DNA of 64,000 nt from Valencia hispanica (lineage: Eukaryota; Chordata; Actinopteri; Cyprinodontiformes; Valenciidae), in contig OY747713.1 in assembly GCA_963556495.2 (NCBI GenBank), forward strand, positions 43,895,961 to 43,959,960. Direction: 5' to 3'. Positions 21,690-32,197 of this stretch are shown piece after piece (position 1 is the stretch's first letter; each line of letters begins with the position of its first letter). Position numbers and translations under genes: made by a program. The notes under the pieces were generated by a model. That model did no database searches. It saw only the letters and a program-made list of their open reading frames with translations, and was not told where the DNA came from.

Positions 21690-21772
21690 GTCAGGATGGC
21701 CGAGCGGTCGAAGGCGCTGCGTTAAGGTCGCAGTCTCCCCTGGAGGCGTGGATTCGAATCCCACTTCTGACA
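21690..21772 (+). tRNA. tRNA-Leu (AAG), copy 1
   Basis: Canonical T loop TTCGAAT, unlike almost all later copies, but A53·C61 opens the T stem. G18G19 kept. Near T4 (21,786). Confidence 0.8.
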
Positions 21773-22008
21773 AAAGCGCCTTGCCTTTTCCACGCAGACT
21801 GTACTAAAAGAGTTGCTGTTTAAGGAGGAAGATTATTTGACTCCTGACAACAGTGATTCCGGTGTTTGAATTTGAATAGGTAACACACGAAATTTTGCCA
21901 GTAGTCAGAGTGAAAGTAGAACTTTGCTGAACTCTAAGTCAAACTCCAAGTGCTCTAAGCCATTGGTGGATATTCAATCCAAAGGTACCTGCAAAGCTAC
22001 AGTATGAT

Positions 22009-22091
22009 GTCAGGATGGCCGAGCGGCCAAGGGCGCTACGTTCAGATCGCAGTCTCCCCTGAAGGCGTGGGATCGAAATCCACTTCTGACA
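22009..22091 (+). pseudogene. tRNA-Leu (CAG) relict, copy 2
   Basis: Least decayed member of the relict class: anticodon stem CTACG/CGCAG, loop TTCAGAT, T loop ATCGAAA with stem GTGGG/TCCAC. Acceptor stem perfect. No near T4. Confidence 0.6.
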
Positions 22092-22663
22092 TCTTTGTAT
22101 GATTTCGATGAGGTGATACACAAACACACTGTGCTTTATGGGATCATATTTTGGCAAGAAGATGTTGGCAAAGTTTCCGCTTGCTTGGTTAAAGGCAGAA
22201 CAAGAGTCTCTGGTCAGATAAGCCAACATCCGTCAGAGACCTCGCTAGGTGTAATGGCAGTGGTTTACTCTAGAATTTGCTTAAGTAAGCACTATAGTAC
22301 CTTAACACACCATAAACAGGATGTGTTTTGTTAAAAGACATTCCATGCATCTCTTTATCTTGGATGAATGTCCCTTTTCAAAGTCCTCAAATGTTGACCA
22401 TTGAACTTTGTAGATTATTGCCGATATTTCATGTTTTACACAAAGCTTGTATCACGGCTATACGTAAGTAGGGACCACAGGAATGCACAGAATACCTATT
22501 GGTGGTGTAAAAGAAATATAAACTGTAGGTATAAACTGGAGCAAAATGTGGTCAATTTTCAAGGTTGTTACAAGCTAAACAGTCACAAAGTACATATCAC
22601 ATTCGCACGTGCTCGTCACGCTTCCGTGGGTACAGTTTGCAGAAGTGCCCTCATCACATATCC

Positions 22664-22746
22664 GTCAGGATGGCCGAGCGGTCAAAGGCGCTGCGTTAAG
22701 GTCGCAGTCTCCCCTGGAGGCGTGGGTTCTAATCCGACTTCTGACA
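22664..22746 (+). tRNA. tRNA-Leu (AAG), copy 3
   Basis: G18G19 kept; T loop TTCTAAT and G51·G63 clash in the T stem. No near T4. Confidence 0.7.
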
Positions 22747-22981
22747 ACAACACCTCTCCTTATTCCAAGCAGACTGTACTAAAAGAGTTTATGTTTAAGG
22801 AGGAAGACTTTTTGACTCCTGACTACAGTGATTCCGGTGTCTCAATTTGAACAGGTAACATGTGAAATTTTGCCAGTAGTCACTGTGAAAGTAGAACTTT
22901 GCTGAACTCTATCAAACTCCAAGTGCTCTAAGCCGTTGATGGATATTCAATCCAAAGGTACCGGCAAAGCTACAGTATGAG

Positions 22982-23065
22982 GTCAGGATGGCCGAGCAGT
23001 CAAAGGCGCTGCGTTCAGGTCGCAGTTTTCCCTTGGAGAGTTGGGTTCAAATCCCACTTCTGACA
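22982..23065 (+). pseudogene. tRNA-Leu (CAG), degenerate, copy 4
   Basis: G18A, one extra base in the variable arm (84 nt), T49·C65 mismatch. Near T4. Confidence 0.6.
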
Positions 23066-23294
23066 ATAAGCCCTAGCTTTTCCCATACAGACTGCACTAA
23101 AATAGTTGCTGTTCCATAAGGAAGATTATCTGACTACAGTGATTGCGGTGTCTAGATTTGAACAGGTAACATGTGAAATTTTGCCAGTAGTCACTGTGAA
23201 AGTAGAACTTTGCTGAACTCTAAATCAAATTCCAAGTGCTCTAAGCCGTTGGTGGATATTCAATCCAAAGTTACCCGCAAAGCTACAGTATGAG

Positions 23295-23377
23295 GTCAGG
23301 ATGGCCGAGCGGTCGAAGGCGCTGCGTTAAGGTCGCAGTCTCCCCTGGAGGCGTGGGTTCAAATCCCACTTCTGACA
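23295..23377 (+). tRNA. tRNA-Leu (AAG), copy 5
   Basis: Matches the reference fold throughout. No near T4; first T-run about 60 nt downstream. Confidence 0.9.
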
Positions 23378-23613
23378 ACAACACCTCCCCTATTCCAAGC
23401 AGACTGTACTAAAAGAGTTTATGTTTAAGGAGGAAGATTTTTTGACTCCTGACTACAGTGATTCCGGTGTCTCAATTTGAACAGGTAACATGTGAAATTT
23501 TGTCAGTCGTCACTGTGAAAGTAGAAGTTTGCTGAACTCTAAATCAAACTCCAAGTGCTCTAAGCCGTTGGTGGATATTCAATCCGAAGTTACCCGCAAA
23601 GCTACAGTATGAG

Positions 23614-23696
23614 GTCAGGATGGCCGAGCGGTCGAAGGCGCTGCGTTCAGGTCGCAGTCTCCCCTGGAGGCGTGGGTTCAAATCCCACTTCTGACA
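23614..23696 (+). tRNA. tRNA-Leu (CAG), copy 6
   Basis: Matches the reference fold; base 20b is G as in AAG copies. No near T4. Confidence 0.9.
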
Positions 23697-23933
23697 ACAA
23701 CACCTCGCCTATTCCAAGCAGACTGTACTAAAAGAGTTTATGTTTAAGGAGGAAGATTTTTTTGACTCCTGACTACAGTGATTCCGGTGTCTCAATTTGA
23801 ACAGGTAACATGTGAAATTTTGCCAGTAGTCACTGTGAAAGTAGAACTTTGCTGAACTCTAAATCAAACTCCAAGTGCTCTAAGCCGTTGGTGGATATTC
23901 AATCCAAAGGTACCCGCAAAGCTACAGTACGAG

Positions 23934-24016
23934 CTCAGGATGGCCGAGCGGTCAAAGGCGCTGCGTTCAGGTCTCAGTCTCCCCTGGAGGGTTGGGTTCA
24001 AATCCCACTTCTGACA
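23934..24016 (+). pseudogene. tRNA-Leu (CAG), degenerate, copy 7
   Basis: G1C, C30·T40 mismatch, T49·C65 mismatch; G18G19 kept. Near T4. Confidence 0.55.
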
Positions 24017-24245
24017 ATAAGCCCTAGCTTTTCCCATGCAGACCACACTAAAATAGTTGCTGTTCAATAAGGAAGATTATCTGACTACAGTGATTCCGGT
24101 GTCTCAATTTGAACAGGTAACATGTGAAATTTTGCCAGTCGTCACTGTGAAAGTAGAAGTTTGCTGAACTCTAAATCAAACTCCAAGTGCTCTAAGCCGT
24201 TGGTGGATATTCAATCCAAAGGTACCGGCAAATCTACAGTATGAG

Positions 24246-24328
24246 GTCAAGATGGCCGAGCATTCAAAGGCACTGCGTTCAGGTCTCAGTCTCCCCTGGA
24301 GGGTTGGGTTCAAATCCCACTTCTGACA
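24246..24328 (+). pseudogene. tRNA-Leu (CAG), degenerate, copy 8
   Basis: GTCAAGA acceptor (A5·C68), G18G19 changed to AT, C30·T40 and T49·C65 mismatches. Near T4. Confidence 0.55.
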
Positions 24329-24557
24329 ATAAGCCCTAGCTTTTCCCATGCAGACCACACTAAAATAGTTGCTGTTCAATAAGGAAGATTATCTGACTAC
24401 AGTGATTCCGGTGTCTCAATTTGAACAGGTAACATGTGAAATTTTGCCAGTCGTCACTGTGAAAGTAGAAGTTTGCTGAACTCTAAATCAAACTCCAAGT
24501 GCTCTAAGCCGTTGGTGGATATTCAATCCAAAGGTACCGGCAAATCTACAGTATGAG

Positions 24558-24640
24558 GTCAAGATGGCCGAGCAGTCAAAGGCGCTGCGTTCAGGTAGCA
24601 GTCTCCCCTGGAGGGTTGGGTTCAAATCCCACTTCCGACA
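24558..24640 (+). pseudogene. tRNA-Leu (CAG), degenerate, copy 9
   Basis: A5·C68, A4·C69, G18A, G31·A39, T49·C65. Near T4. Confidence 0.55.
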
Positions 24641-24869
24641 ATAAGCCCTAGCTTTTCCCATGCAGACTGCACTAAAATAGTTGCTGTTCAATAAGGAAGA
24701 TTACCTGACTACAGTGATTCCGGTGTCTCAATTTGAACAGGTAACATGTGAAATTTTGCCAGTAGTCACTGTGAAAGTAGAATTTTGCTGAACTCTAAAT
24801 CAAACTCCAAGTGCTCTAAGCCGTTGGTGGATATTCAATCCAAAGTTACCCGCAAAGCTACAGTATGAG

Positions 24870-24952
24870 GTCAGGATGGCCGAGCAGTCGAAGGCGCTGC
24901 GTTAAGGTCGCAGTCTCCCCTGGAGGCGTGGGTTCAAATCCCACTTCTGACA
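24870..24952 (+). tRNA. tRNA-Leu (AAG), G18A, copy 10
   Basis: Stems intact; D loop GAGCAGTC. No near T4. Confidence 0.75.
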
Positions 24953-25189
24953 ACAACACCTCCTCTATTCCAAGCCGACTGTACTAAAAGAGTTGATGTT
25001 AAAAGAGGAAGATTTTTTTTACTCCTGACTACAGTGATTCCGGTGTCTCAATTTGAACAGGTAACATGTGAAATTTTGCCAGTCGTCACTGTGAAAGTAG
25101 AAGTTTGCTGAACTCTAAATCAAACTCCAAGTGCTCTAAGCCGTTGGTGGATATTCAACTCGAAGTTACCCGCAAAGCTACAGTATGAG

Positions 25190-25272
25190 GTCAGGATGGC
25201 CGAGCAGTCGAAGGCGCTGCGTTAAGGTCGCAGTCTCCCCTGGAGGCGTGGGTTCAAATCCCACTTCTGACA
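25190..25272 (+). tRNA. tRNA-Leu (AAG), G18A, copy 11
   Basis: Stems intact apart from the G18A loop change. No near T4. Confidence 0.75.
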
Positions 25273-25509
25273 ACAACACCTCGCCTATTCCAAGCAGACT
25301 GTACTAAAAGAGTTGATGTTTAAGGAGGAAGATTTTTTTGACTCCTGACTACAGTGATTCCGCTGTCTCAATTTGAACAGGTAACATGTGAAATTTTGCC
25401 AGTCGTCACTGTGAAAGTAGAACTTTGCTGAACTCTATATCAAACTCCAAGTGCTCTAAGCCGTTGGTGGATATTCAATCCAAAGTTACCCGCAAAGCTA
25501 CAGTATGAC

Positions 25510-25592
25510 CTCAGGATGGCCGAGCGGTCGAAGGCACTGCGTTCAGGTCGCAGTCTCCCCTGGAGGCGTGGGTTCAAATCCCACTTCTGACA
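25510..25592 (+). tRNA. tRNA-Leu (CAG), G1C, copy 12
   Basis: First pair is C1·C72; G26A; G18G19 kept. Same variant as copy 22. No near T4. Confidence 0.65.
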
Positions 25593-25829
25593 ACAACACC
25601 TCGCCTATTCCAAGCAGACTGTACTAAAAGAGATTATGTTTAAGGAGGAAGATTTTTTTGACTCCTGACTACAGTGATTCCGGTGTCTCAATTTGAACAG
25701 GTAACATGTGAAATTTTGCCAGTAGTCACTGTGAAAGTAGAACTTTGCTGAACTCTAAATCAAACTCCAAGTGCTCTAAGCCGTTGGTGGATATTCAATC
25801 CGAAGTTACCCGCAAAGCTACAGTTTGAG

Positions 25830-25912
25830 GTCAGGATGGCCGAGCAGTCGAAGGTGCTGCGTTAAGGTCGCAGTCTCCCCTTGAGGCGTGGGTTCAAATC
25901 CCACTTCTGACA
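25830..25912 (+). tRNA. tRNA-Leu (AAG), G18A, copy 13
   Basis: C25T gives G10·T25; variable arm CCTTGAG loses one pair. Same variant as copies 14 and 23. No near T4. Confidence 0.65.
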
Positions 25913-26149
25913 ACAACACCTCCCCTATTCCAAGCAGACTGTACTAAAAGAGTTGATGTTTAAGTAGGAAGATTTTTTTGACTCCTGACTACAGTGATTC
26001 CGGTGTCTCAATTTGAACAGGTAACATGTGAAATTTTGCCAGTAGTCACTGTGAAAGTAGAACTTTGCTGAACTCTAAATCAAACTCCAAGTGCTCTAAG
26101 CCGTTGGTGGATATTCAATCCGAAGTTACCCGCAAAGCTACAGTATGAG

Positions 26150-26232
26150 GTCAGGATGGCCGAGCAGTCGAAGGTGCTGCGTTAAGGTCGCAGTCTCCCC
26201 TTGAGGCGTGGGTTCAAATCCCACTTCTGACA
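26150..26232 (+). tRNA. tRNA-Leu (AAG), G18A, copy 14
   Basis: Same changes as copy 13. No near T4. Confidence 0.65.
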
Positions 26233-26469
26233 ACAACACCTCCCCTATTCCAAGCAGACAGTACTAAAAGAGTTGATGTTTAAGGAGGAAGATTTTTTTG
26301 ACTCCTGACTACAGTGATTCCGGTGTCTCAATTTGAACAGGTAACATGTGAAATTTTGCCAGTCGTCACTGTGAAAGTAGAACTTTGCTGAACTCTAAAT
26401 CAAACTCCAAGTGCTCTAAGCCGTTGGTGGATATTCAATCCAAAGTTACCCGCAAAGCTACAGTATGAG

Positions 26470-26552
26470 GTCAGGATGGCCGAGCAGTCAAAGGCGCTGC
26501 GTTCAGGTCGCAGTCTCCCCTGGAGGCGTGGGTTCAAATCCCACTTCTGACA
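26470..26552 (+). tRNA. tRNA-Leu (CAG), G18A, copy 15
   Basis: All stems pair. Near T4. Confidence 0.75.
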
Positions 26553-26781
26553 ATAAGCCCTAGCTTTTCCCATGCAGACTGCATTAAAATAGTTGCTGTT
26601 CAATAAGGAAGATTATCTGACTACAGTGATTCCGGTGTCTCAATTTGAACAGGTAACATGTGAAATTTTGCCAGTAGTCACTGTGAAAGTAGAACTTTGC
26701 TGAACTCTAAATCAAACTCCAAGTGCTCTAAGCCGTTGGTGGATATTCAATCCAAAGTTACCCGCAAAGCTACAGTATGAG

Positions 26782-26864
26782 GTCAGGATGGCTGAGCAGT
26801 CAAAGGCGCTGCGTTCAGGTCGCAGTCTCCCCTGGAGGCGTGGGTTCAAATCCCACTTCTGACA
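26782..26864 (+). tRNA. tRNA-Leu (CAG), G18A, copy 16
   Basis: C12T gives a T·G pair in the D stem. No near T4. Confidence 0.7.
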
Positions 26865-27102
26865 ACAACACCTCCCCTCTTCCAAGCAGACTGTACTAAA
26901 AGAGTTGATGTTTAAGAAGGAAGATTTTTTTGACTCCTGACTACAGTGATTCCGGTGTCTCAATTTGAACAGGTAACATGTGAAATTTTGCCAGTCGTCA
27001 CTGTGAAAGTAGAACTTTGCTGAACTCTAAATCAAACTCCAAGTGCTCTAAGCCGTTGGTGGATATTCAATCCAAGGTTACCCCTCAAAGCTACAGTATG
27101 AG

Positions 27103-27185
27103 GTCAGGATGGCCGAGCGGTCGAAGGCGCTGCGTTAAGGTCGCAGTCTCCCCTGGAGGCGTGGGTTCAAATCCCACTTCAGACA
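27103..27185 (+). tRNA. tRNA-Leu (AAG), copy 17
   Basis: A4·A69 mismatch (3' strand TTCAGAC); otherwise reference. No near T4. Confidence 0.75.
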
Positions 27186-27423
27186 ACAACACCTCCCCTA
27201 TTATAAGCAGACTGTACTAAAAGAGTTGATGTTAAAGGAGGAAGATTTTTTTGACTCCTGACTACAGTGATTCCGGTGTCTCAATTTGAACAGGTAACAT
27301 GTGAAATTTTGCCAGTTGTCACTGTGAAAGTAGAAGTTTGTTGAACTCTAAAATCAAACTCCAAGTGCTCTAAGCCGTTGGTGGATATTCAATCCAAAGT
27401 TACCCGCAAAGCTACAGTATGAG

Positions 27424-27506
27424 GTCAGGATGGCCGAGCGGTCAAAGGCGCTGCGTTAAGGTCGCAGTCTCCCCTGGAGGCGTGGGTTCAAATCCCACTT
27501 CTGACA
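27424..27506 (+). tRNA. tRNA-Leu (AAG), copy 18
   Basis: Reference fold; base 20b is A. No near T4. Confidence 0.9.
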
Positions 27507-27744
27507 ACAACACCTCCCCTATTCCAAGCCGACTGTACTAAAAGAGTTGATGTTAAAAAAGGAAGATTTTTTTGACTCCTGACTACAGTGATTCCGGTGT
27601 CTCTATTTGAACAGGTAACATGTGAAATTTTGCCAGTCGTCACTGTGAAAGTAGAACTTTGTTGAACTCTAAAATCAAACTCCAAGTGCTCTAAGCCGTT
27701 GGTGGATATTCAATCCAAAGGTACCGGAAAAGCTACAGTATGAG

Positions 27745-27827
27745 GTCAAGATGGCCGAGCAGTCAAAGGCGCTGCGTTCAGGTCGCAGTCTCCCCTGGAG
27801 GGTTGGGTTCAAATCCCACTTCTGACA
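27745..27827 (+). pseudogene. tRNA-Leu (CAG), degenerate, copy 19
   Basis: A5·C68, G18A, T49·C65. Near T4. Confidence 0.6.
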
Positions 27828-28068
27828 ATAAGCCCTAGCTTTTCCCATGCAGACTGCATAAAAATAGTTGCTGTTCAATAAGGAAGATTATCTGACTACA
27901 GTGATTCCGGTGTCTCAATTTGAACAGGTAACATGTGAAATTTTGCCAGTCGTCACTGTGAAAGTAGAACTTTGCTGAACTCTAAATCAAACTCCAAGTG
28001 CTCTAAGCCGTTGGTGGAAATTCAAACCAAAGGTACCGGCAAAGGTACCGGCAAAGCTACAGTATGAG

Positions 28069-28151
28069 GTCAGGATGGCCGAGCGGTCGAAGGCGCTGCG
28101 TTAAGGTCGCAGTCTCCCCTGGAGGCGTGGGTTCAAATCCCACTTCTGACA
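28069..28151 (+). tRNA. tRNA-Leu (AAG), copy 20
   Basis: Reference fold. The spacer just upstream doubles AAAGGTACCGGC. No near T4. Confidence 0.9.
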
Positions 28152-28388
28152 ACAACACCTCCCCTATTCCAAGCCGACTGTACTAAAAGAGTTGATGTTA
28201 AAGGAGGAAGATTTTTTTGACTCCTGACTACAGTGATTCCGGTGTCTCAATTTGAACAGGTAACATGTGAAATTTTGCCAGTCGTCACTGTGAAAGTAGA
28301 AGTTTGCTGAACTCTAAATCAAACTCCAAGTGCTCTAAGCCGTTGGTGGATATTCAATCCAAAGTTACCCGCAAAGCTACAGTATGAG

Positions 28389-28471
28389 GTCAGGATGGCC
28401 GAGCGGTCGAAGGCGCTGCGTTAAGGTCGCAGTCTCCCCTGGAGGCGTGGGTTCAAATCCCACTTCTGACA
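28389..28471 (+). tRNA. tRNA-Leu (AAG), copy 21
   Basis: Reference fold. No near T4. Confidence 0.9.
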
Positions 28472-28708
28472 ACAACACCTCGCCTATTCCAAGCAGACTG
28501 TACTAAAAGAGTTGATGTTTAAGGAGGAAGATTTTTTTGACTCCTGACTACAGTGATTCCGCTGTCTCAATTTGAACAGGTAACATGTGAAATTTTGCCA
28601 GTCGTCACTGTGAAAGTAGAACTTTGCTGAACTCTATATCAAACTCCAAGTGCTCTAAGCCGTTGGTGGATATTCAATCCAAAGTTACCCGCAAAGCTAC
28701 AGTATGAC

Positions 28709-28791
28709 CTCAGGATGGCCGAGCGGTCGAAGGCACTGCGTTCAGGTCGCAGTCTCCCCTGGAGGCGTGGGTTCAAATCCCACTTCTGACA
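28709..28791 (+). tRNA. tRNA-Leu (CAG), G1C, copy 22
   Basis: Duplicate of copy 12 at +3,199 bp. No near T4. Confidence 0.65.
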
Positions 28792-29028
28792 ACAACACCT
28801 CGCCTATTCCAAGCAGACTGTACTAAAAGAGATTATGTTTAAGGAGGAAGATTTTTTTGACTCCTGACTACAGTGATTCCGCTGTCTCAATTTGAACAGG
28901 TAACATGTGAAATTTTGCCAGTAGTCACTGTGAAAGTAGAACTTTGCTGAACTCTAAATCAAACTCCAAGTGCTCTAAGCCGTTGGTGGATATTCAATCC
29001 GAAGTTACCCGCAAAGCTACAGTTTGAG

Positions 29029-29111
29029 GTCAGGATGGCCGAGCAGTCGAAGGTGCTGCGTTAAGGTCGCAGTCTCCCCTTGAGGCGTGGGTTCAAATCC
29101 CACTTCTGACA
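29029..29111 (+). tRNA. tRNA-Leu (AAG), G18A, copy 23
   Basis: Duplicate of copy 13 at +3,199 bp, including its CAGTTTGAG flank. No near T4. Confidence 0.65.
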
Positions 29112-29348
29112 ACAACACCTCCCCTATTCCAAGCAGACTGTACTAAAAGAGTTGATGTTTAAGAAGGAAGATTTTTTTGACTCCTGACTACAGTGATTCC
29201 GGTGTCTCAATTTGAACAGGTAACATGTGAAATTTTGTCAGTAGTCACTGTGAAAGTAGAACTTTGCTGAACTCTAAATCAAACTCCAAGTGCTCTAAGC
29301 CGTTGGTGGATATTCAATCCGAAGTTACCCGCAAAGCTACAGTATGAG

Positions 29349-29431
29349 GTCAGGATGGCCGAGCAGTCGAAGGCGCTGCGTTAAGGTCGCAGTCTCCCCT
29401 TGAGGCGTGGGTTCAAATCCCACTTCTGACA
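29349..29431 (+). tRNA. tRNA-Leu (AAG), G18A, copy 24
   Basis: Variable arm CCTTGAG; D stem intact. No near T4. Confidence 0.7.
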
Positions 29432-29668
29432 ACAACACCTCCCCTATTCCAAGCAGACAGTACTAAAAGAGTTGATGTTTAAGGAGGAAGATTTTTTTGA
29501 CTCCTGACTACAGTGATTCCGGTGTCTCAATTTGAACAGGTAACATGTGAAATTTTGCCAGTAGTCACTGTGAAAGTAGAACTTTGCTGAACTCTAAATC
29601 AAACTCCAAGTGCTCTAAGCCGTTGGTGGATATTCAATCCGAAGTTACCCGCAAAGCTACAGTATGAG

Positions 29669-29751
29669 GTCAGGATGGCCGAGCGGTCGAAGGCGCTGCG
29701 TTAAGGTCGCAGTCTCCCCTGGAGGCGTGGGTTCAAATCCCACTTCTGACA
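29669..29751 (+). tRNA. tRNA-Leu (AAG), copy 25
   Basis: Reference fold. No near T4. Confidence 0.9.
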
Positions 29752-29988
29752 ACAACACCTCCCCTATTCCAAGCAGACTCTAACAAAAGAGTTGATGTTT
29801 AAGGAGGAAGATTTTTTTGACTCCTGACTACAGTGATTCCGGTGTCTCAATTTGAACAGGTAACATGTGAAATTTTGCCAGTCGTCACTGTGAAAGTAGA
29901 ACTTTGCTGAACTCTAAATCAAACTCCAAGTGCTCTAAGCCGTTGGTGGATATTCAATCCAAAGGTACCGGCAAAGCTACAGTATGAG

Positions 29989-30071
29989 GTCAAGATGGCC
30001 GAGCAGTCAAGGGCGCTGCATTCAGGTCGCAGTCTCCCCTGGAGGGTTGGGTTCAAATCCCACTTCTGACA
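29989..30071 (+). pseudogene. tRNA-Leu (CAG), degenerate, copy 26
   Basis: A5·C68, G18A, G31A (CTGCA/CGCAG), T49·C65. Near T4. Confidence 0.55.
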
Positions 30072-30300
30072 ATAAGCCCTAGCTTTTCCCATGCAGACTG
30101 CATTAAAATAGTTGCTGTTCAATAAGGAAGATTATCTGACTACAGTGATTCCAGTGTCTCAATTTGAACAGGTAACATGTGAAATTTTGCCAGTAGTCAC
30201 TGTGAAAGTAGAACTTTGCTGAACTCTAAATCAAACTCCAAGTGCTCTAAGCCGTAGGTGGATATTCAATCCGAAGTTACCCACAAAGCTACAGTATGAG

Positions 30301-30383
30301 GTCAGGATGGCCGAGCGGTCGAAGGCGCTGCGTTAAGGTCGCAGTCTCCCCTGGAGGCGTGGGTTCAAATCCCACTTCTGACA
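30301..30383 (+). tRNA. tRNA-Leu (AAG), copy 27
   Basis: Reference fold. No near T4. Confidence 0.9.
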
Positions 30384-30621
30384 ACAACACCTCCCCTATT
30401 CCAAGCAGACTCTAACAAAAGAGTTGATGTTTAAGGAGGAAGATTTTTTTGACTCCTGACTACAGTGATTCCGGTGTCTCAATTTGAACAGGTAACATGT
30501 GAAATTTTGCCAGTCGTCACTGTGAAAGTAGAACTTTGCTGAACTCTAAATCAAACTCCAAGTGCTCTAAGCCGTTGGTGGATATTCAATGCAAGGTTAC
30601 CCCTCAAAGCTACAGTATGAG

Positions 30622-30704
30622 GTCAGGATGGCCGAGCGGTCGAAGGCGCTGCGTTAAGGTCGCAGTCTCCCCTGGAGGCGTGGGTTCAAATCCCACTTCT
30701 GACA
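30622..30704 (+). tRNA. tRNA-Leu (AAG), copy 28
   Basis: Reference fold. No near T4. Confidence 0.9.
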
Positions 30705-30941
30705 ACAACACCTCGCCTATTCCAAGCAGACTGTACTAAAAGAGTTGATGTTTAAGGAGGAAGATTTTTTTGACTCCTGACTACAGTGATTCCGGTGTCT
30801 CAATTTGAACAGGTAACATGTGAAATTTTGCCAGTCGTCACTGTGAAAGTAGAACTTTGCTGAACTCTAAATCAAACTCCAAGTGCTCTAAGCCGTTGGT
30901 GGATATTCAATCCAAAGTTACCCGCAAAGCTACAGTATGAG

Positions 30942-31024
30942 GTCAGGATGGCCGAGCGGTCAAAGGCGCTGCGTTAAGGTCGCAGTCTCCCCTGGAGGCG
31001 TGGGTTCAAATCCCACTTCTGACA
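30942..31024 (+). tRNA. tRNA-Leu (AAG), copy 29
   Basis: Reference fold with A20b; followed by the CAG-type spacer with a near T4, so body and spacer are recombined. Confidence 0.9.
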
Positions 31025-31253
31025 ATAAGCCCTAGCTTTTCCCATGCAGACTGCACTAAAATAGTTGCTGTTCAATAAGGAAGATTATCTGACTACAGTG
31101 ATTCCGGTGTCTCAATTTGAACAGGTAACATGTGAAATTTTGCCAGTCGTCACTGTGAAAGTAGAAGTTTGCTGAACTCTAAATCAAACTCCAAGTGCTC
31201 TAAGCCGTTGGTGGAAATTCAATCCAAAGGTACCGGCAAAGCTACAGTATGAG

Positions 31254-31336
31254 GTCAAGATGGCCGAGCAGTCAAAGGCGCTGCGTTCAGGTCGCAGTCT
31301 CCCCTGGAGGGTTGGGTTCAAATCCCACTTCTGACA
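31254..31336 (+). pseudogene. tRNA-Leu (CAG), degenerate, copy 30
   Basis: A5·C68, G18A, T49·C65. Near T4. Confidence 0.6.
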
Positions 31337-31565
31337 ATAAGCCCTAGCTTTTCCCATGCAGACTGCATTAAAATAGTTGCTGTTCAATAAGGAAGATTAT
31401 CTGACTACAGTGATTCCGGTGTCTCAATTTGAACAGGTAACATGTGAAATTTTGCCAGTCGTCACTGTGAAAGTAGAACTTTGCTGAACTCTAAATCAAA
31501 CTCCAAGTGCTCTAAGCCGTTGGTGGATATTCAATCCAAAGGTACCGGCAAAGCTACAGTATGAG

Positions 31566-31648
31566 GTCAAGATGGCCGAGCAGTCAAAGGCGCTGCGTTC
31601 AGGTAGCAGTCTCCCCTGGAGGGTTGGGTTCAAATCCCACTTCTGACA
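31566..31648 (+). pseudogene. tRNA-Leu (CAG), degenerate, copy 31
   Basis: As copy 30 plus G31·A39. Near T4. Confidence 0.55.
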
Positions 31649-31877
31649 ATAAGCCCTAGCTTTTCCCATGCAGACTGCATTAAAATAGTTGCTGTTCAAT
31701 AAGGAAGATTATCTGACTACAGTGATTCCGGTGTCTCAATTTGAACAGGTAACATGTGAAATTTTGCCAGTAGTCACTGTGAAAGTAGAACTTTGCTGAA
31801 CTCTAAATCAAACTCCAAGTGCTCTAAGCCGTTGGTGGATATTCAATCCGAAGTTACCCGCAAAGCTACAGTATGAG

Positions 31878-31960
31878 GTCAGGATGGCCGAGCGGTCAAA
31901 GGCGCTGCGTTAAGGTCGCAGTCTCCCCTGGAGGCGTGGGTTCAAATCCCACTTCTGACA
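31878..31960 (+). tRNA. tRNA-Leu (AAG), copy 32
   Basis: Reference fold, A20b. No near T4. Confidence 0.9.
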
Positions 31961-32197
31961 ACAACACCTCCCCTATTCCAAGCAGACTGTACTAAAAGAG
32001 TTGATGTTTAAGGAGGAAGATTTTTTTGACTCCTGACTACAGTGATTCCGGTGTCTCAATTTGAACAGGTAACTTGTGAAATTTTGCCAGTCGTCACTGT
32101 GAAAGTAGAACTTTCCTGAACTCTAAATCAAACTCTAAGTGTTCTAAGCCGTTGGTGGATTTTCAATCCAAAGTTACCGGCAAAGCTACAGTATGAG

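Larger units (their letters stand above)
21370..22981 (+). repeat. Left-edge diverged higher-order unit
   Basis: Contains AAG copy 1, relict copy 2, the long spacer, then AAG copy 3, i.e. most of one higher-order period but with no CAG gene between copies 1 and 2. Its point differences from the 39-64-kb units are more numerous than theirs from one another. Confidence 0.75.

Noticed and set aside
27017..27220. 67-codon frames (plus and minus) recurring at each monomer
   Set aside because: Translation of spacer plus tRNA; the frame opens and closes with 312/320-bp unit length and indels.
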